Positions 52,777 through 61,465 of a DNA stretch of 64,000 nt are shown here, one piece after another. The notes below the pieces were generated by a model that had not been told where the DNA came from, ran no database searches, and worked only from the letters and a program-made list of their open reading frames with translations. A program made the translations under genes and the position numbers. The first letter of the stretch is position 1; each line of letters starts with the position of its first letter. Source of the DNA: Halobellus rarus (GTDB lineage: Archaea; Halobacteriota; Halobacteria; Halobacteriales; Haloferacaceae); assembly GCF_024494595.1 (NCBI RefSeq), contig NZ_JANHDI010000008.1, positions 62,001-126,000 on the forward strand, written 5' to 3'.

Positions 52777-53734
52777 CGTTGGCGTGATCGGCGTCGGATC
52801 GATGGGCCAACACCACGTACGCGTGTATCGTGAGCTGAATGACGTAAACCTCGTCGGGATCGCTGATGCCGACTCGGATCGAGCGAGCGAGGTCGCCGAG
52901 AAACGCAATACCGAAGCGATCGAAACGGGAGACCTATTGGAGGCCGTAGACGCCGTCTCGGTCGTCGTCCCGACTCAGTATCACTACGACGTGGTGACGA
53001 CGTGTCTGGACGAAGGCGTCGCGACGTTCGTCGAGAAACCAGTGTTAGGATCGCTCGATCGCGCCAACGATCTCCTCGCTCAAGTCGAGGCAGCGGATGT
53101 GCCCGTCCAAGTGGGTCACATTGAGCGATTCAATCCTGCCGTGACTGTGCTCTCAGAGATCGTTGAGGATCTCTCGCTCGTTAGTGCCCGTGCTCGACGA
53201 CTTGGCCCCGAACCAGATCGGAAGATTGAGGACAGCGCTGTGACCGATCTGATGATCCACGACATCGATATTGTGCTGTCTTTATTCGACGAGACACCCA
53301 CCTCGGTATCCGGATCCGGTGTCCGTGAGGGGCGACACGCAAGCGCACTTCTGGAATTCGATGGTGATCGAATGGCGTTGCTTACTGCGAGTCGAAAGAC
53401 ACAACGGAAGGTCCGAACCCTTGAGATCACCGCAGAGGAGTGTTTCATCGAAGTCGATTATCTCGATCAGTCGATCGAGATCCACCGAAATTCGGTTCCA
53501 GAATATATTGAGGAAGATGGTGATGTTCGGTTCAAACACGAGAGCATCGTCGAACGGCCCGTTGTCCAAAACGGGGAACCGCTACGGAGAGAACTTGAAT
53601 CGTTCTTGGAAGCTGTAAAATCGGAAACAACGCCAGAGGTACCCGTCCAAGACGGATTAGATGCTCTTTCAGTCGCACTAGAAATCGAACAGGAAACGAG
53701 TCCCGACCTCGTGATGGCTTCAACCGATGACTGA
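52757..53734 (+). CDS. Gfo/Idh/MocA family oxidoreductase, WbpB-like
   Basis: 325 aa. The N-terminal Rossmann motif GVIGVGSMGQHHVRVYREL and the EKPVLG catalytic-Lys segment (FVEKPVLGSL) define the family, and the C-terminal sheet includes DLMIHDIDIVLSLF. It would oxidise C3 of UDP-GlcNAcA with NAD+, giving the 3-keto sugar for the aminotransferase. Context, between a WbpE-like and a WbpA-like gene with overlapping ends, supports that role. Confidence 0.9.
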   Translation: MTRNKTDVGVIGVGSMGQHHVRVYRELNDVNLVGIADADSDRASEVAEKRNTEAIETGDLLEAVDAVSVVVPTQYHYDVVTTCLDEGVATFVEKPVLGSLDRANDLLAQVEAADVPVQVGHIERFNPAVTVLSEIVEDLSLVSARARRLGPEPDRKIEDSAVTDLMIHDIDIVLSLFDETPTSVSGSGVREGRHASALLEFDGDRMALLTASRKTQRKVRTLEITAEECFIEVDYLDQSIEIHRNSVPEYIEEDGDVRFKHESIVERPVVQNGEPLRRELESFLEAVKSETTPEVPVQDGLDALSVALEIEQETSPDLVMASTDD

Positions 53735-55118
53735 TTCTGATAGCCCGCCAATAAATCTCGAATCGCTGTACGGAACTTCTGTAGAGGAAGAAACTCAACA
53801 AAAAGCATTCTCAGAGGGCGAGGTTCCAGTCGCCGTTTATGGGCTCGGAAAGATGGGTCTTCCCTTAGCGTCCGTGTTCGCAGAGACGTGTGGGAACGTG
53901 ATCGGAGCTGATATCGATCCCGATGTCGTTGCTACCCTTCAGGACGGAGGGTGTCACGTAAAGCGGGAACCTGGACTTGATTCGCTTGTCGCCGATCTTG
54001 TCGATAGCCGATCTCTCCGAGCCACGACGGAACCCCGTGAAGCGTCTCGAGATGCGTCCGTCCACGTAGTGATCGTTCCAACCCCGATCACCGACGAGAA
54101 AGAACCGGACCTTGCGATCCTCGATACGGTAATCGGAGATATCGCGACTGGACTAACCGAAGGAGATCTCGTCCTCATAGAGTGTACGGTGCCACCCCAG
54201 ACGACCGAACAGCGGGTTTTCGAGCAACTGCTCGAGGAATCGGATCTCGAACGCGGAGAGTTCGGCGTCGCGTTCTGTCCCGAACGAACTTCCTCGGGAC
54301 GAGCACTCAAAGACATCAGGGGTGAGTATCCGAAGGTCGTCGGAGGTGTAGATGAGGAAAGTACTCGTGCTGCGAGCGTGATATACGATACGATCAATTC
54401 TGAAGGCGTGCTTACGGTTTCGAACGCAACGACTGCGGAAGCCGTCAAACTCTTCGAGGGACTCTACCGAGACGTTAACATTGCACTCGCAAACGAACTG
54501 GCCAAATTCACCGACGAGTTAGGAATTGATGTTCGTGAAGCAATCGATACCGCGAACACACAGCCGTTCTGTCACATTCACGACCCTGGTCCTGGCGTTG
54601 GGGGCCACTGTATCCCGTATTATCCATATTTCCTGATCAAGCCGTTTGAGACACCATCTCCACTCCTCTCTACGGCACGAGAAGTGAACGATTCGATGCC
54701 GTCGTTCACTGTCTCCAAGGTGCGGGAAGGGCTGGAATCGCAAGGAATCGCAATCGAAGATTCAACAGTCGTCGTACTCGGATTGACGTATCGTCCAGGC
54801 GTCGAAGAGATCCGAGCTTCGCCCTCGATTTCCATCACCCACGAACTCACCGATCTCGGTGCGGACGTGTATGCCATAGATCCGTTACTCGATATGTTCG
54901 ATGCCTTTGAAGCGCAGCCGATTGATCAAGAGGATATCTACGATCTCGGAGCCGATGCGATCGTTCTTGTGACTCCACATAAGGAATTCGAGGCAATCCG
55001 ATGGGAAGAACTTGATACAGACCCCAATGGGCCAGCCGTTCTTATAGATGGCCGAGCAACGCTTGATAACTTAGATTTTGACGCGTGGACCTATACTATC
55101 AGTGGTGGTGCTCGATAG
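53727..55118 (+). CDS. wecC: Nucleotide-sugar dehydrogenase, WbpA/WecC-like
   Basis: 463 aa. The Rossmann motif VYGLGKMGLPLAS starts at about residue 38, followed by the middle-domain ECTVPPQTT, PERTSSGRA, the NATTAEAVKLFEGLYRDVNI helix with the conserved Lys, and PGPGVGGHCIPYYPYF with the catalytic Cys. The C-terminal domain has LGLTYRPGVEEIRASPS. It oxidises UDP-GlcNAc to the uronic acid by two NAD+ steps. The N-terminal 35 residues are an unusual extension. The gene overlaps the WbpB-like gene by 8 nt and ends the operon. Confidence 0.92.
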   Translation: MTDSDSPPINLESLYGTSVEEETQQKAFSEGEVPVAVYGLGKMGLPLASVFAETCGNVIGADIDPDVVATLQDGGCHVKREPGLDSLVADLVDSRSLRATTEPREASRDASVHVVIVPTPITDEKEPDLAILDTVIGDIATGLTEGDLVLIECTVPPQTTEQRVFEQLLEESDLERGEFGVAFCPERTSSGRALKDIRGEYPKVVGGVDEESTRAASVIYDTINSEGVLTVSNATTAEAVKLFEGLYRDVNIALANELAKFTDELGIDVREAIDTANTQPFCHIHDPGPGVGGHCIPYYPYFLIKPFETPSPLLSTAREVNDSMPSFTVSKVREGLESQGIAIEDSTVVVLGLTYRPGVEEIRASPSISITHELTDLGADVYAIDPLLDMFDAFEAQPIDQEDIYDLGADAIVLVTPHKEFEAIRWEELDTDPNGPAVLIDGRATLDNLDFDAWTYTISGGAR

Positions 55119-55132
55119 AATCGTTCAACCAG

Positions 55133-56344
55133 TTATGCTGGATTGTCGAGGATCGTGTCTAAATAATTTCTTGCGATTGTATCCCAGTCGAAGTGTTCAG
55201 CAACGTACTCACGGCCTGCCACCGCATACTCTCGTCTCTTGTCTGGATTCTCACGTAACTGGCGAACTGCTGTGGCTAGTGCTTCTCCGTTACCCGGTTC
55301 AAACACGATACCTGCGTTGGCCTCGGTAAGTACCCTTTCTGCCTCTCCTTGTACACCGAGTACGACTGGTAGTTCGGCAGCCATCGACTCTAGCAGCTTG
55401 GATGGAAGTGCCATCTTAAACAGATCGTTCGGTTGTAGATGAACGAGTGCAATATCTGATTTCGCTAAGATACCGGGTACCTCCTCTTTCGGACATCTTC
55501 CAGTGAACACGACATTGTCGTGATTCGTTGCTGCTTGCTCAAGCGTTTCTTTCTCAGCACCGTCTCCAACAATGAGAAACTCTACACCGTCCAGTTTCGG
55601 GGCCGCGTCGAGTATCACTGATAGGCCGTGAGCCCGTCCAATAGTCCCAACGTAGGAGACGGTGAGATCTGTTGAATTATGAGATAGAAGGTCGGTATGT
55701 GTATTTGATATTTGATAGAATTCAGGATTTATCCCGTTTGGCTGGTACGATATTTTGGATTCATCCACGTCGGCCTCCGTAAGCGGATCAGCGAATGCCT
55801 GTACGACGATAATCAGATGATCGGCTCGATGATAGAGGAACGTCACGGTCCGCTTGAGCAACCAAATAACGAACCCGTTGTCGAAGTCGCTGACGGCCAA
55901 GATGGATTCGGGCCACAGATCGCGAATCTCGAACACAAACGTCGCTCGCTTGATCCGCGCGATGACCCAGGCGGAGACGCCTGTGAGCGGTTGCGGCGAG
56001 GTCGCGATCACGACCGATGGAGAGACGTATCGAAGTCCGACAGCCATCGAGATGAGCATAAACCAGAAGAACTTCAGGCTGCGACGGAGGAGATCCCCGC
56101 TGGGCGACGTGATCGTTTTCGTATAGAATACGTCCACATCATCCCGTTTTTCGTGTCGCAACCACTGGTTATCGTACCCGTCGTAGATCTCGCCTTCCGG
56201 ATAGTCCGGCGCGGAGGTCAACACGGTCACTGCAGCCTCCTCCGACCACCGTTTGGACAGTTCGTCCCATCTCGTCTGGGAGGCTCCTGTCTCCGGGGGG
56301 AAGTACTGCGTTACGACGAGGATCGATTCGAATTCGTCCGTCAT
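55133..56344 (-). CDS. Glycosyltransferase family 4 (WbuB-like)
   Basis: 403 aa from the ATG at 56344; an upstream TTG at 56356 is less likely. The start ILVVTQYFPPETGASQTRWD, then APDYPEGEIYDGYDN, and EIRDLWPESILAV are typical of WbuB-like GT4 enzymes. The donor site lies in ILAKSDIALVHLQ and LPSKLLESMAAELPVVLG. It converges with wecC, 14 bp between stops. It overlaps the start of a truncated GT4 fragment on its upstream side by 4 nt (ATGA). Confidence 0.9.
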   Translation of the reverse strand: MTDEFESILVVTQYFPPETGASQTRWDELSKRWSEEAAVTVLTSAPDYPEGEIYDGYDNQWLRHEKRDDVDVFYTKTITSPSGDLLRRSLKFFWFMLISMAVGLRYVSPSVVIATSPQPLTGVSAWVIARIKRATFVFEIRDLWPESILAVSDFDNGFVIWLLKRTVTFLYHRADHLIIVVQAFADPLTEADVDESKISYQPNGINPEFYQISNTHTDLLSHNSTDLTVSYVGTIGRAHGLSVILDAAPKLDGVEFLIVGDGAEKETLEQAATNHDNVVFTGRCPKEEVPGILAKSDIALVHLQPNDLFKMALPSKLLESMAAELPVVLGVQGEAERVLTEANAGIVFEPGNGEALATAVRQLRENPDKRREYAVAGREYVAEHFDWDTIARNYLDTILDNPA

Positions 56345-56514
56345 ACTTGTAGACAATCTCTATTCCAATCTTGAAGCGATTCGTCCGCCCGCGTCGTGAG
56401 CACGGTCACGTCGTGACCCATCGTGGCCTGGTCTCTTGACATCGCGTGGACATAGTAGTCCCCGATTCCCTTCGTGTCGGGAGAGGTCCACGGCGTGACC
56501 CGGAGGATTCGCAT
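56341..56514 (-). pseudogene. GT4 N-terminal fragment, 57 codons
   Basis: MRILRVTPWTSPDTKGIGDY, YVHAMSRDQATMGHDVTVLT, TRADESLQDWNRDCLQV stop. This is the acceptor-side start of another GT4 enzyme cut after its second strand. Its stop overlaps the start of the intact GT4 gene at 56344 by 4 nt (ATGA). It may be a leftover of a gene replaced by recombination. Confidence 0.75.
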
Positions 56515-56599
56515 TATGTTTCCCTACCAAACGCCCGCAAACAAACGTATCGATCCGTATTCATCGAACCCCATCTACGGGCCGCACTGAGTCCTCGCC

Positions 56600-57123
56600 C
56601 GAGAGTAAGGTCGTCGAGGCACAACCACTTACGAGGCCTCGCCCACGAGCGCTACGCCGAGTACTACGCGAATCACCACGACATAAATATATCCGGGTTC
56701 TACTTCTTTTCCGCCTATCGGGCCTCGGCGGCAAGAGGCACACAAGGACGCGAACACGGTCGCGCAGTTCGCGGATGCGACCGCGCGGCGAGGCCCCAGA
56801 ACTATTCGGAGACGGCACCTAACGGGGGATTTCACCCACATCGTAGGATATCGCTCGCGCCTGCGAACTCCCTGCGGCGAGGAACTCACTGGCGTTTACA
56901 ACGTCGGCACCGAGGAAGCCTACTCGTTCAACGAGATGGTCGCACTGATCAACAACGCGCTCGGCACCGAAATTGACCCCGCATACGTCGAGTGCCCTTC
57001 GACAGTTACGGCATCTTGAAGTTTTGTGAGGCCACCGGCTGGGAGCCCGAAATCGACTTTGAGGAGGGCGCCGACCACGTCTACGAGCCGTACCACGAGG
57101 CTGGCGCTCCCGAGACGAACTAA
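56600..57123 (+). pseudogene. NAD-dependent sugar epimerase, C-terminal remnant
   Basis: Pieces in several frames read HERYAEYYANHHDINISGF, a degraded middle with similarity to RG.AP.LFGDGT-type sequence, GVYNVGTEEAYSFNEMVALI, NNALGTEIDP, and SYGILKFCEATGWEPEIDFE, ending at the TAA 57121-57123. It is the C-terminal half of an SDR-type nucleotide-sugar epimerase with several frameshifts; the Rossmann half is gone. Confidence 0.75.
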
Positions 57124-57503
57124 GCGGGACGCGATCGATAGGAAAGCGTGGCCGTTTCGAGCCACTCCGGAATCTCCGGTCGATCGCCCACTCCACGAGT
57201 CGTGATCTGTCACAACCCAATAACCCCATCTCGTATGGACGTAGTAGTCTATCGATCGTGCGATGGCGACATAGCGTGAGCTGAACGACAAGGGCGTTAG
57301 CAGTGCTCACCACGATCTGGTGACTCCCACGAGAGGCATCCGATCTCGCTGTTGTGACGAAGTGAGGTCGACGTTGGGTCATTGGTCCGCTTCCGTCCTG
57401 CGTGGGGATCGTGTTCCGTGACGGATTAAGATGGGGGCCGATCGTATCTTCGACAATATGATGATCTATAAATCACCATACTGTTCTAACGTCCTCTGGC
57501 ACG
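57124..57503. other. Gene-free spacer
   Basis: No gene is supported. A small AT-rich pocket at 57455-57485 (gatgatctataaatcaccata, shown here as a TATA-like element only) precedes the decayed regulator. The rest is unremarkable. Confidence 0.4.
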
Positions 57504-58042
57504 ATGTCCGATGAGACGCCTCCCGTTAGAACAGACATTGCTAAATGGCGACGGCGAACGCCGTGACGTAAATGCTGTCGTCACGGAAGAGTGGATCGGG
57601 AAGACGACGCCGTTCGAACGAGTGTGAGAGATCGTCCGACAAATCTACGATACCGGATCAGCTACGCACATCGCTGATTGCTCCTATGTGTCGTCGATGG
57701 CGGCGCGAAAACATCTCCGGACGCTTTATTGATGCCGGCGAGATGACGACATCCCAAGAGAGACAGACGACCCTGTACCGCCGGGTGGAGATAGCTATCG
57801 TCATCGAGCACTCACGATCACTCCTTGCGGAACGGACGCCCGTAGAGATCGCAACCGGAATTGCCGATATGAATGCGAAATACGGGAGTGGCGCGAGACA
57901 CCCGAAAAGTTTGCCTGTGAACTGGATATCGACGTCGATCTGTCTCTCCCTCATCTATACCACCCGTCAGCACGACCGACCGTCACTTCCGGGTTCGCTT
58001 CGTTGCGTTGTGAGTTCCAGATCGATTGCTTTGCGGTCCAAT
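57504..58042 (+). pseudogene. DUF7342-like winged-helix regulator, decayed
   Basis: Starting at 57504, MSDETPPVRTDIAKWRRRTP is followed by a shift, then EEWIGKTTPFERV stop EIVRQIYDTGSATHIAD, SSMAARKHLRTL, further shifts, and EIREWRETPEKFACELDIDV. The TTPFERV and TARKHLR-like HTH segments match haloarchaeal DUF7342-type proteins, which often sit alone in variable regions. At least three lesions make it inactive. Confidence 0.65.
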
Positions 58043-58236
58043 GACACTGTTCCGCCAGCGGGGCACAATCTTTCGAGCGTCGTTGACACTCACCCCGACG
58101 GCCTATCTCTTGGAGCACGAAAGATCAAATGGATGGTGTCCGAGACAGATCCTACCACAAAAATCATTCAAATAACGACCACCACGAACTGATACACAAA
58201 GTTAACGTGTTCCTACCACGGATACTACTCTAATTG

Positions 58237-59211
58237 ATGTCAATCCTGGTTACTGGGGGGGCGGGATTCATCGGCTCGCATCTCGTTGATCACCTCCTCG
58301 CCGAGACCGACTATCGGGTTGTCGTCCTTGACGACTTTTCGACGGGGAGTGCGTCGAACCTCGCACATCTTGACACCGATCGCCTCGAAACTATCGACGG
58401 TGACGTGCGCGATGAATCTCTCGTCGCCAAGTTAGTCTCTGGGGCAGATGCCGTCTACCACCTTGCGGCCGCTGTCGGCGTGAAGACGATTGTCGAGAAT
58501 CCCTTGGATTCGATGCAGACAAACCTCGAAGGGACGAAGAACGTCCTTGAGGCGGCCGCTGCGAGCGATTCCACGCCGACGTTCGTTGCATCCTCCTCTG
58601 AAGTGTACGGTAAGTCAGAGCCCGTCCCGTTCGCGGAGGGAGACGACCGCGTGTACGGTTCGACCACCTCGCAGAGGTGGGGATACGCCACCGCCAAGGC
58701 CGCTGATGAGTTCCTAGCGCTGGGGTTCCACGCCGAACGCGACCTTCCAGTCGTCATCGGCCGCTACTTCAACATCGTGGGCCCACGACAGACGGGTCAG
58801 TACGGAATGGTGATTCCCACGTTCGTCGAGCAGGCACTCGCCGGCGACGACCTTACGGTCTACGGCGACGGCACGCAGACTCGCAGCTTCACCCACGTCG
58901 AAGACGCTGTCTCGATCACCCACGACCTCCTGACGACCCCCGATGGGCACGGTGAGGTGTTCAACGTCGGTGCGCCGGATCCGACGTCGATCAACGATCT
59001 CGCGAAGCGCGTCATTGAGCTCACCGGCTCCGACTCGGAGATCACTCACGTCCCGTTCGCGGAGGCGTATGACGAGGACTTCGAGGAGCCCGACGAGCGC
59101 GAACCCGATGTCTCGAAACTCCACGATGCGCTCGGTCGCGCACCAACGGCCGACCTCGACTGGATCCTGCGTGACGTGATCGATGAACGGACCGACGAGG
59201 TGATCGCCTGA
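58237..59211 (+). CDS. NAD-dependent sugar epimerase/dehydratase (SDR)
   Basis: 324 aa from the ATG at 58237. The Rossmann motif LVTGGAGFIGSHLVDHLL opens the protein, with DDFSTGSASNL, the catalytic Ser in ASSSEVYG, and YATAK carrying the Tyr-Lys pair. RYFNIVGPRQTGQYGMVIP and GDGTQTRSFTHVEDAV are typical of extended SDRs acting on UDP- or GDP-sugars. It is the first gene of a three-gene operon with a nucleotide-sugar dehydrogenase. It could be a 4-epimerase or a UDP-glucuronate decarboxylase; sequence alone does not decide. Confidence 0.9.
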   Translation: MSILVTGGAGFIGSHLVDHLLAETDYRVVVLDDFSTGSASNLAHLDTDRLETIDGDVRDESLVAKLVSGADAVYHLAAAVGVKTIVENPLDSMQTNLEGTKNVLEAAAASDSTPTFVASSSEVYGKSEPVPFAEGDDRVYGSTTSQRWGYATAKAADEFLALGFHAERDLPVVIGRYFNIVGPRQTGQYGMVIPTFVEQALAGDDLTVYGDGTQTRSFTHVEDAVSITHDLLTTPDGHGEVFNVGAPDPTSINDLAKRVIELTGSDSEITHVPFAEAYDEDFEEPDEREPDVSKLHDALGRAPTADLDWILRDVIDERTDEVIA

Positions 59212-60548
59212 TGCAGGGCATCAAGGAACGCCTCGCTGACCGCGAGGCCGAGATCGGCGTGATCGGGCTCGGATACGTCGGCCTGCCGTTGAGCCTCGCC
59301 TTCGTGGATGCCGGGTTCGACGTCCACGGGTTCGATATCGATGAGAAGCGCGTCGAGCGCCTGCAAGCCGGAGATAGCTACGTCGACGACGTGAGCGATA
59401 CCGATCTGGCGGCAGGGCTCAACGACGGGTTCACCCTGGCGTCAACCTCGGATATCGTTGCCGACTGCGACGCGTACATCATCGCGGTTCCGACTAGTAT
59501 CTCGGACGGGGAACCGGCGATGGGCGCAGTCCGGGCTGCCGCGAAAACGATCGCCAAGCAGGCGGGCAAGCGCGAGACGCTCATCGTGGTCTCTAGCACT
59601 GTTTACCCCGGTGCGACAAACGAAGTGGTCGCCCCGATTGTCACCGCCGATCGATCCGCCGGGTCGACTCTGTTCGCGATGGTTCCTGAGAGGCTCAATC
59701 CCGGCGGAGACCACGAGATCGGAGAGATCCCACTCGTAGTGGGTGCTGACAACCCAACTGCGCGGGACGCCACAAAGATGCTCTTCGGAACTATCACCGA
59801 GACCGTTTCGGTAGATGCGACCGAGACAGCAGCGCTCTCGAAGACCCTGGAAAACACCTACCGGATGGTGAATATCGCGCTCGTGAATCAACTCGTCGCG
59901 CTCGCCGAGCGGCTTGACGCCGATGTGTGGGAAGCGATTGAGGCTGCCGGTACCAAACCGTTCGGGTTTCAGGCGTTCGAGCCCGGACCGGGCGTCGGCG
60001 GTCACTGTATTCCGATCGACCCGCAGTTTCTCACTTGGCAGGCCGACGAACTTGGGACCGAGCTCCCGTTTATCGAGCACGCCCACGAGGTAAACGAGGA
60101 GATGCCCGGTCGAGTCGTCGACGGCGTGACCACCGCGCTCGAAGCCCGTGGCATTTCTCCTGATGACGCCTCGGTGCTAGCGTTCGGCGCGGCGTACAAA
60201 TCGAACGTCGGCGACCCAAGACACTCGCCGGCGATCGAGGTGTTCAACGGCCTCCGACGACACACCAACGTGACCCTCGTCGATCCACACGTCGATCCCG
60301 AAGAAGCTCGGATCCCGATTGTTGACACTGTGAGCGCCGGGGAGATAGAAGCGGCCGACGCGGTTGTCCTCCTTGTAAATCACGATGCGTTCGACCTAGA
60401 GCGGCTCGGCGAGCTGGCGAGCTTTGTCTACGACGCGAAGAACGCGATGCCGTCAGATGCGTCCGCGACTGTAGTGACGCTTGGAAACGTCGATACGGAG
60501 CTGCAATCGCACGCTCTCAGATACGCACCCGCGGGAGGACAGCGATGA
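59211..60548 (+). CDS. Nucleotide-sugar dehydrogenase, second copy
   Basis: 445 aa. Motifs: GVIGLGYVGLPLSLAFVDAG at about 17-36, SSTVYPGATNEV, PERLNPGGDHEIGEIP, TAALSKTLENTYRMVNIAL with the catalytic-site Lys, and GPGVGGHCIPIDPQFLTW with the Cys. The C-terminal part has FGAAYKSNVGDPRHSPA. It makes a UDP-uronic acid from UDP-GlcNAc, UDP-ManNAc or UDP-Glc. It is clearly distinct from the copy at 53727, which suggests a second acidic sugar. It overlaps both neighbours (1 and 4 nt). Confidence 0.92.
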   Translation: MQGIKERLADREAEIGVIGLGYVGLPLSLAFVDAGFDVHGFDIDEKRVERLQAGDSYVDDVSDTDLAAGLNDGFTLASTSDIVADCDAYIIAVPTSISDGEPAMGAVRAAAKTIAKQAGKRETLIVVSSTVYPGATNEVVAPIVTADRSAGSTLFAMVPERLNPGGDHEIGEIPLVVGADNPTARDATKMLFGTITETVSVDATETAALSKTLENTYRMVNIALVNQLVALAERLDADVWEAIEAAGTKPFGFQAFEPGPGVGGHCIPIDPQFLTWQADELGTELPFIEHAHEVNEEMPGRVVDGVTTALEARGISPDDASVLAFGAAYKSNVGDPRHSPAIEVFNGLRRHTNVTLVDPHVDPEEARIPIVDTVSAGEIEAADAVVLLVNHDAFDLERLGELASFVYDAKNAMPSDASATVVTLGNVDTELQSHALRYAPAGGQR

Positions 60549-61462
60549 CCGAATTGGGCCCAACGGATCAAACCGTTCTCGTTACAGGTGGAGCCGGATT
60601 TATCGGGTCGCACCTCGTTGAGCACCTCGTTGATGACAACGAGGTCCGGGTTCTCGATAACCTTTCGACCGGATCACGGGAAAATCTGCCTGCAGATGCA
60701 GAGCTCATCGTCGGAGACGTTCGCAGTACGGACGATCTGTCTCGGGCCACTCGAGACATCGATGTTGTGTTTCATCAGGCCGCACAGGTCAGTGTCGAAC
60801 GCTCGATAAACGACCCTACCGAGAGCTTCTCGAGTAATATTGAACCGACGATAGACGTTTTGGAATTGGCTCGGAAGCGGGATTTCCGTGTCATCGTGGC
60901 TTCAAGCTGCGCCATCTACGGTGATCCAGAATATACTCCAATCGATGAGAGTCATCGGACGGAACCCAACTCACCGTACGGGTTGGAGAAACTCACTGTC
61001 GATCGCTACACACAGTTGTATAACGAGCTATATGATATCGAAACGGTTGCCCTCCGCTATTTCAACGTCTATGGGCCGCGTCAATCGGTAGGTGACTACA
61101 GCGGCGTAATAAGTGTCTTCAGAGAGCAAGCCAACGCTGGGGAAGATCTGACTGTCGAAGGAGACGGCCAGCAGACACGTGATTTCGTTCACGTGGACGA
61201 TATCGTACGGGCGAATATGTACGCAGCCGAGACGAAAGAAACGGGATACGCGTACAACGTTGGTACCGGTTCAGCGACTTCGATCCGGGAATTGGCCGAG
61301 ATAATCCAGGATCTGTCGGATTCAACTCCAGATATCGTTCACATAGCGGAACGGAAAGGGGACATCGAGGAAAGTGAAGCGGACCTCACAAAGATACAGA
61401 ATAAACTCGGTTTCGAGCCGAGAGTACCGCTAAAAGAGGGGCTCCGATCGCTAATGAACTAA
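60545..61462 (+). CDS. UDP-sugar 4-epimerase-like SDR protein
   Basis: 305 aa. VLVTGGAGFIGSHLVEHLVD opens the Rossmann fold, then LDNLSTGSRENLP, HQAAQVSVERSINDP, the catalytic ASSCAIYG and SPYGLEKLTVDRY with Tyr-x3-Lys, and RYFNVYGPRQSVGDYSGVIS. The pattern is closest to UDP-GlcNAc/Glc 4-epimerases. It is the last gene of the 58237 operon, overlapping the dehydrogenase by 4 nt, and converges with the sugar transferase gene with 3 bp between stops. Confidence 0.92.
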   Translation: MTELGPTDQTVLVTGGAGFIGSHLVEHLVDDNEVRVLDNLSTGSRENLPADAELIVGDVRSTDDLSRATRDIDVVFHQAAQVSVERSINDPTESFSSNIEPTIDVLELARKRDFRVIVASSCAIYGDPEYTPIDESHRTEPNSPYGLEKLTVDRYTQLYNELYDIETVALRYFNVYGPRQSVGDYSGVISVFREQANAGEDLTVEGDGQQTRDFVHVDDIVRANMYAAETKETGYAYNVGTGSATSIRELAEIIQDLSDSTPDIVHIAERKGDIEESEADLTKIQNKLGFEPRVPLKEGLRSLMN

Positions 61463-61465
61463 TAG

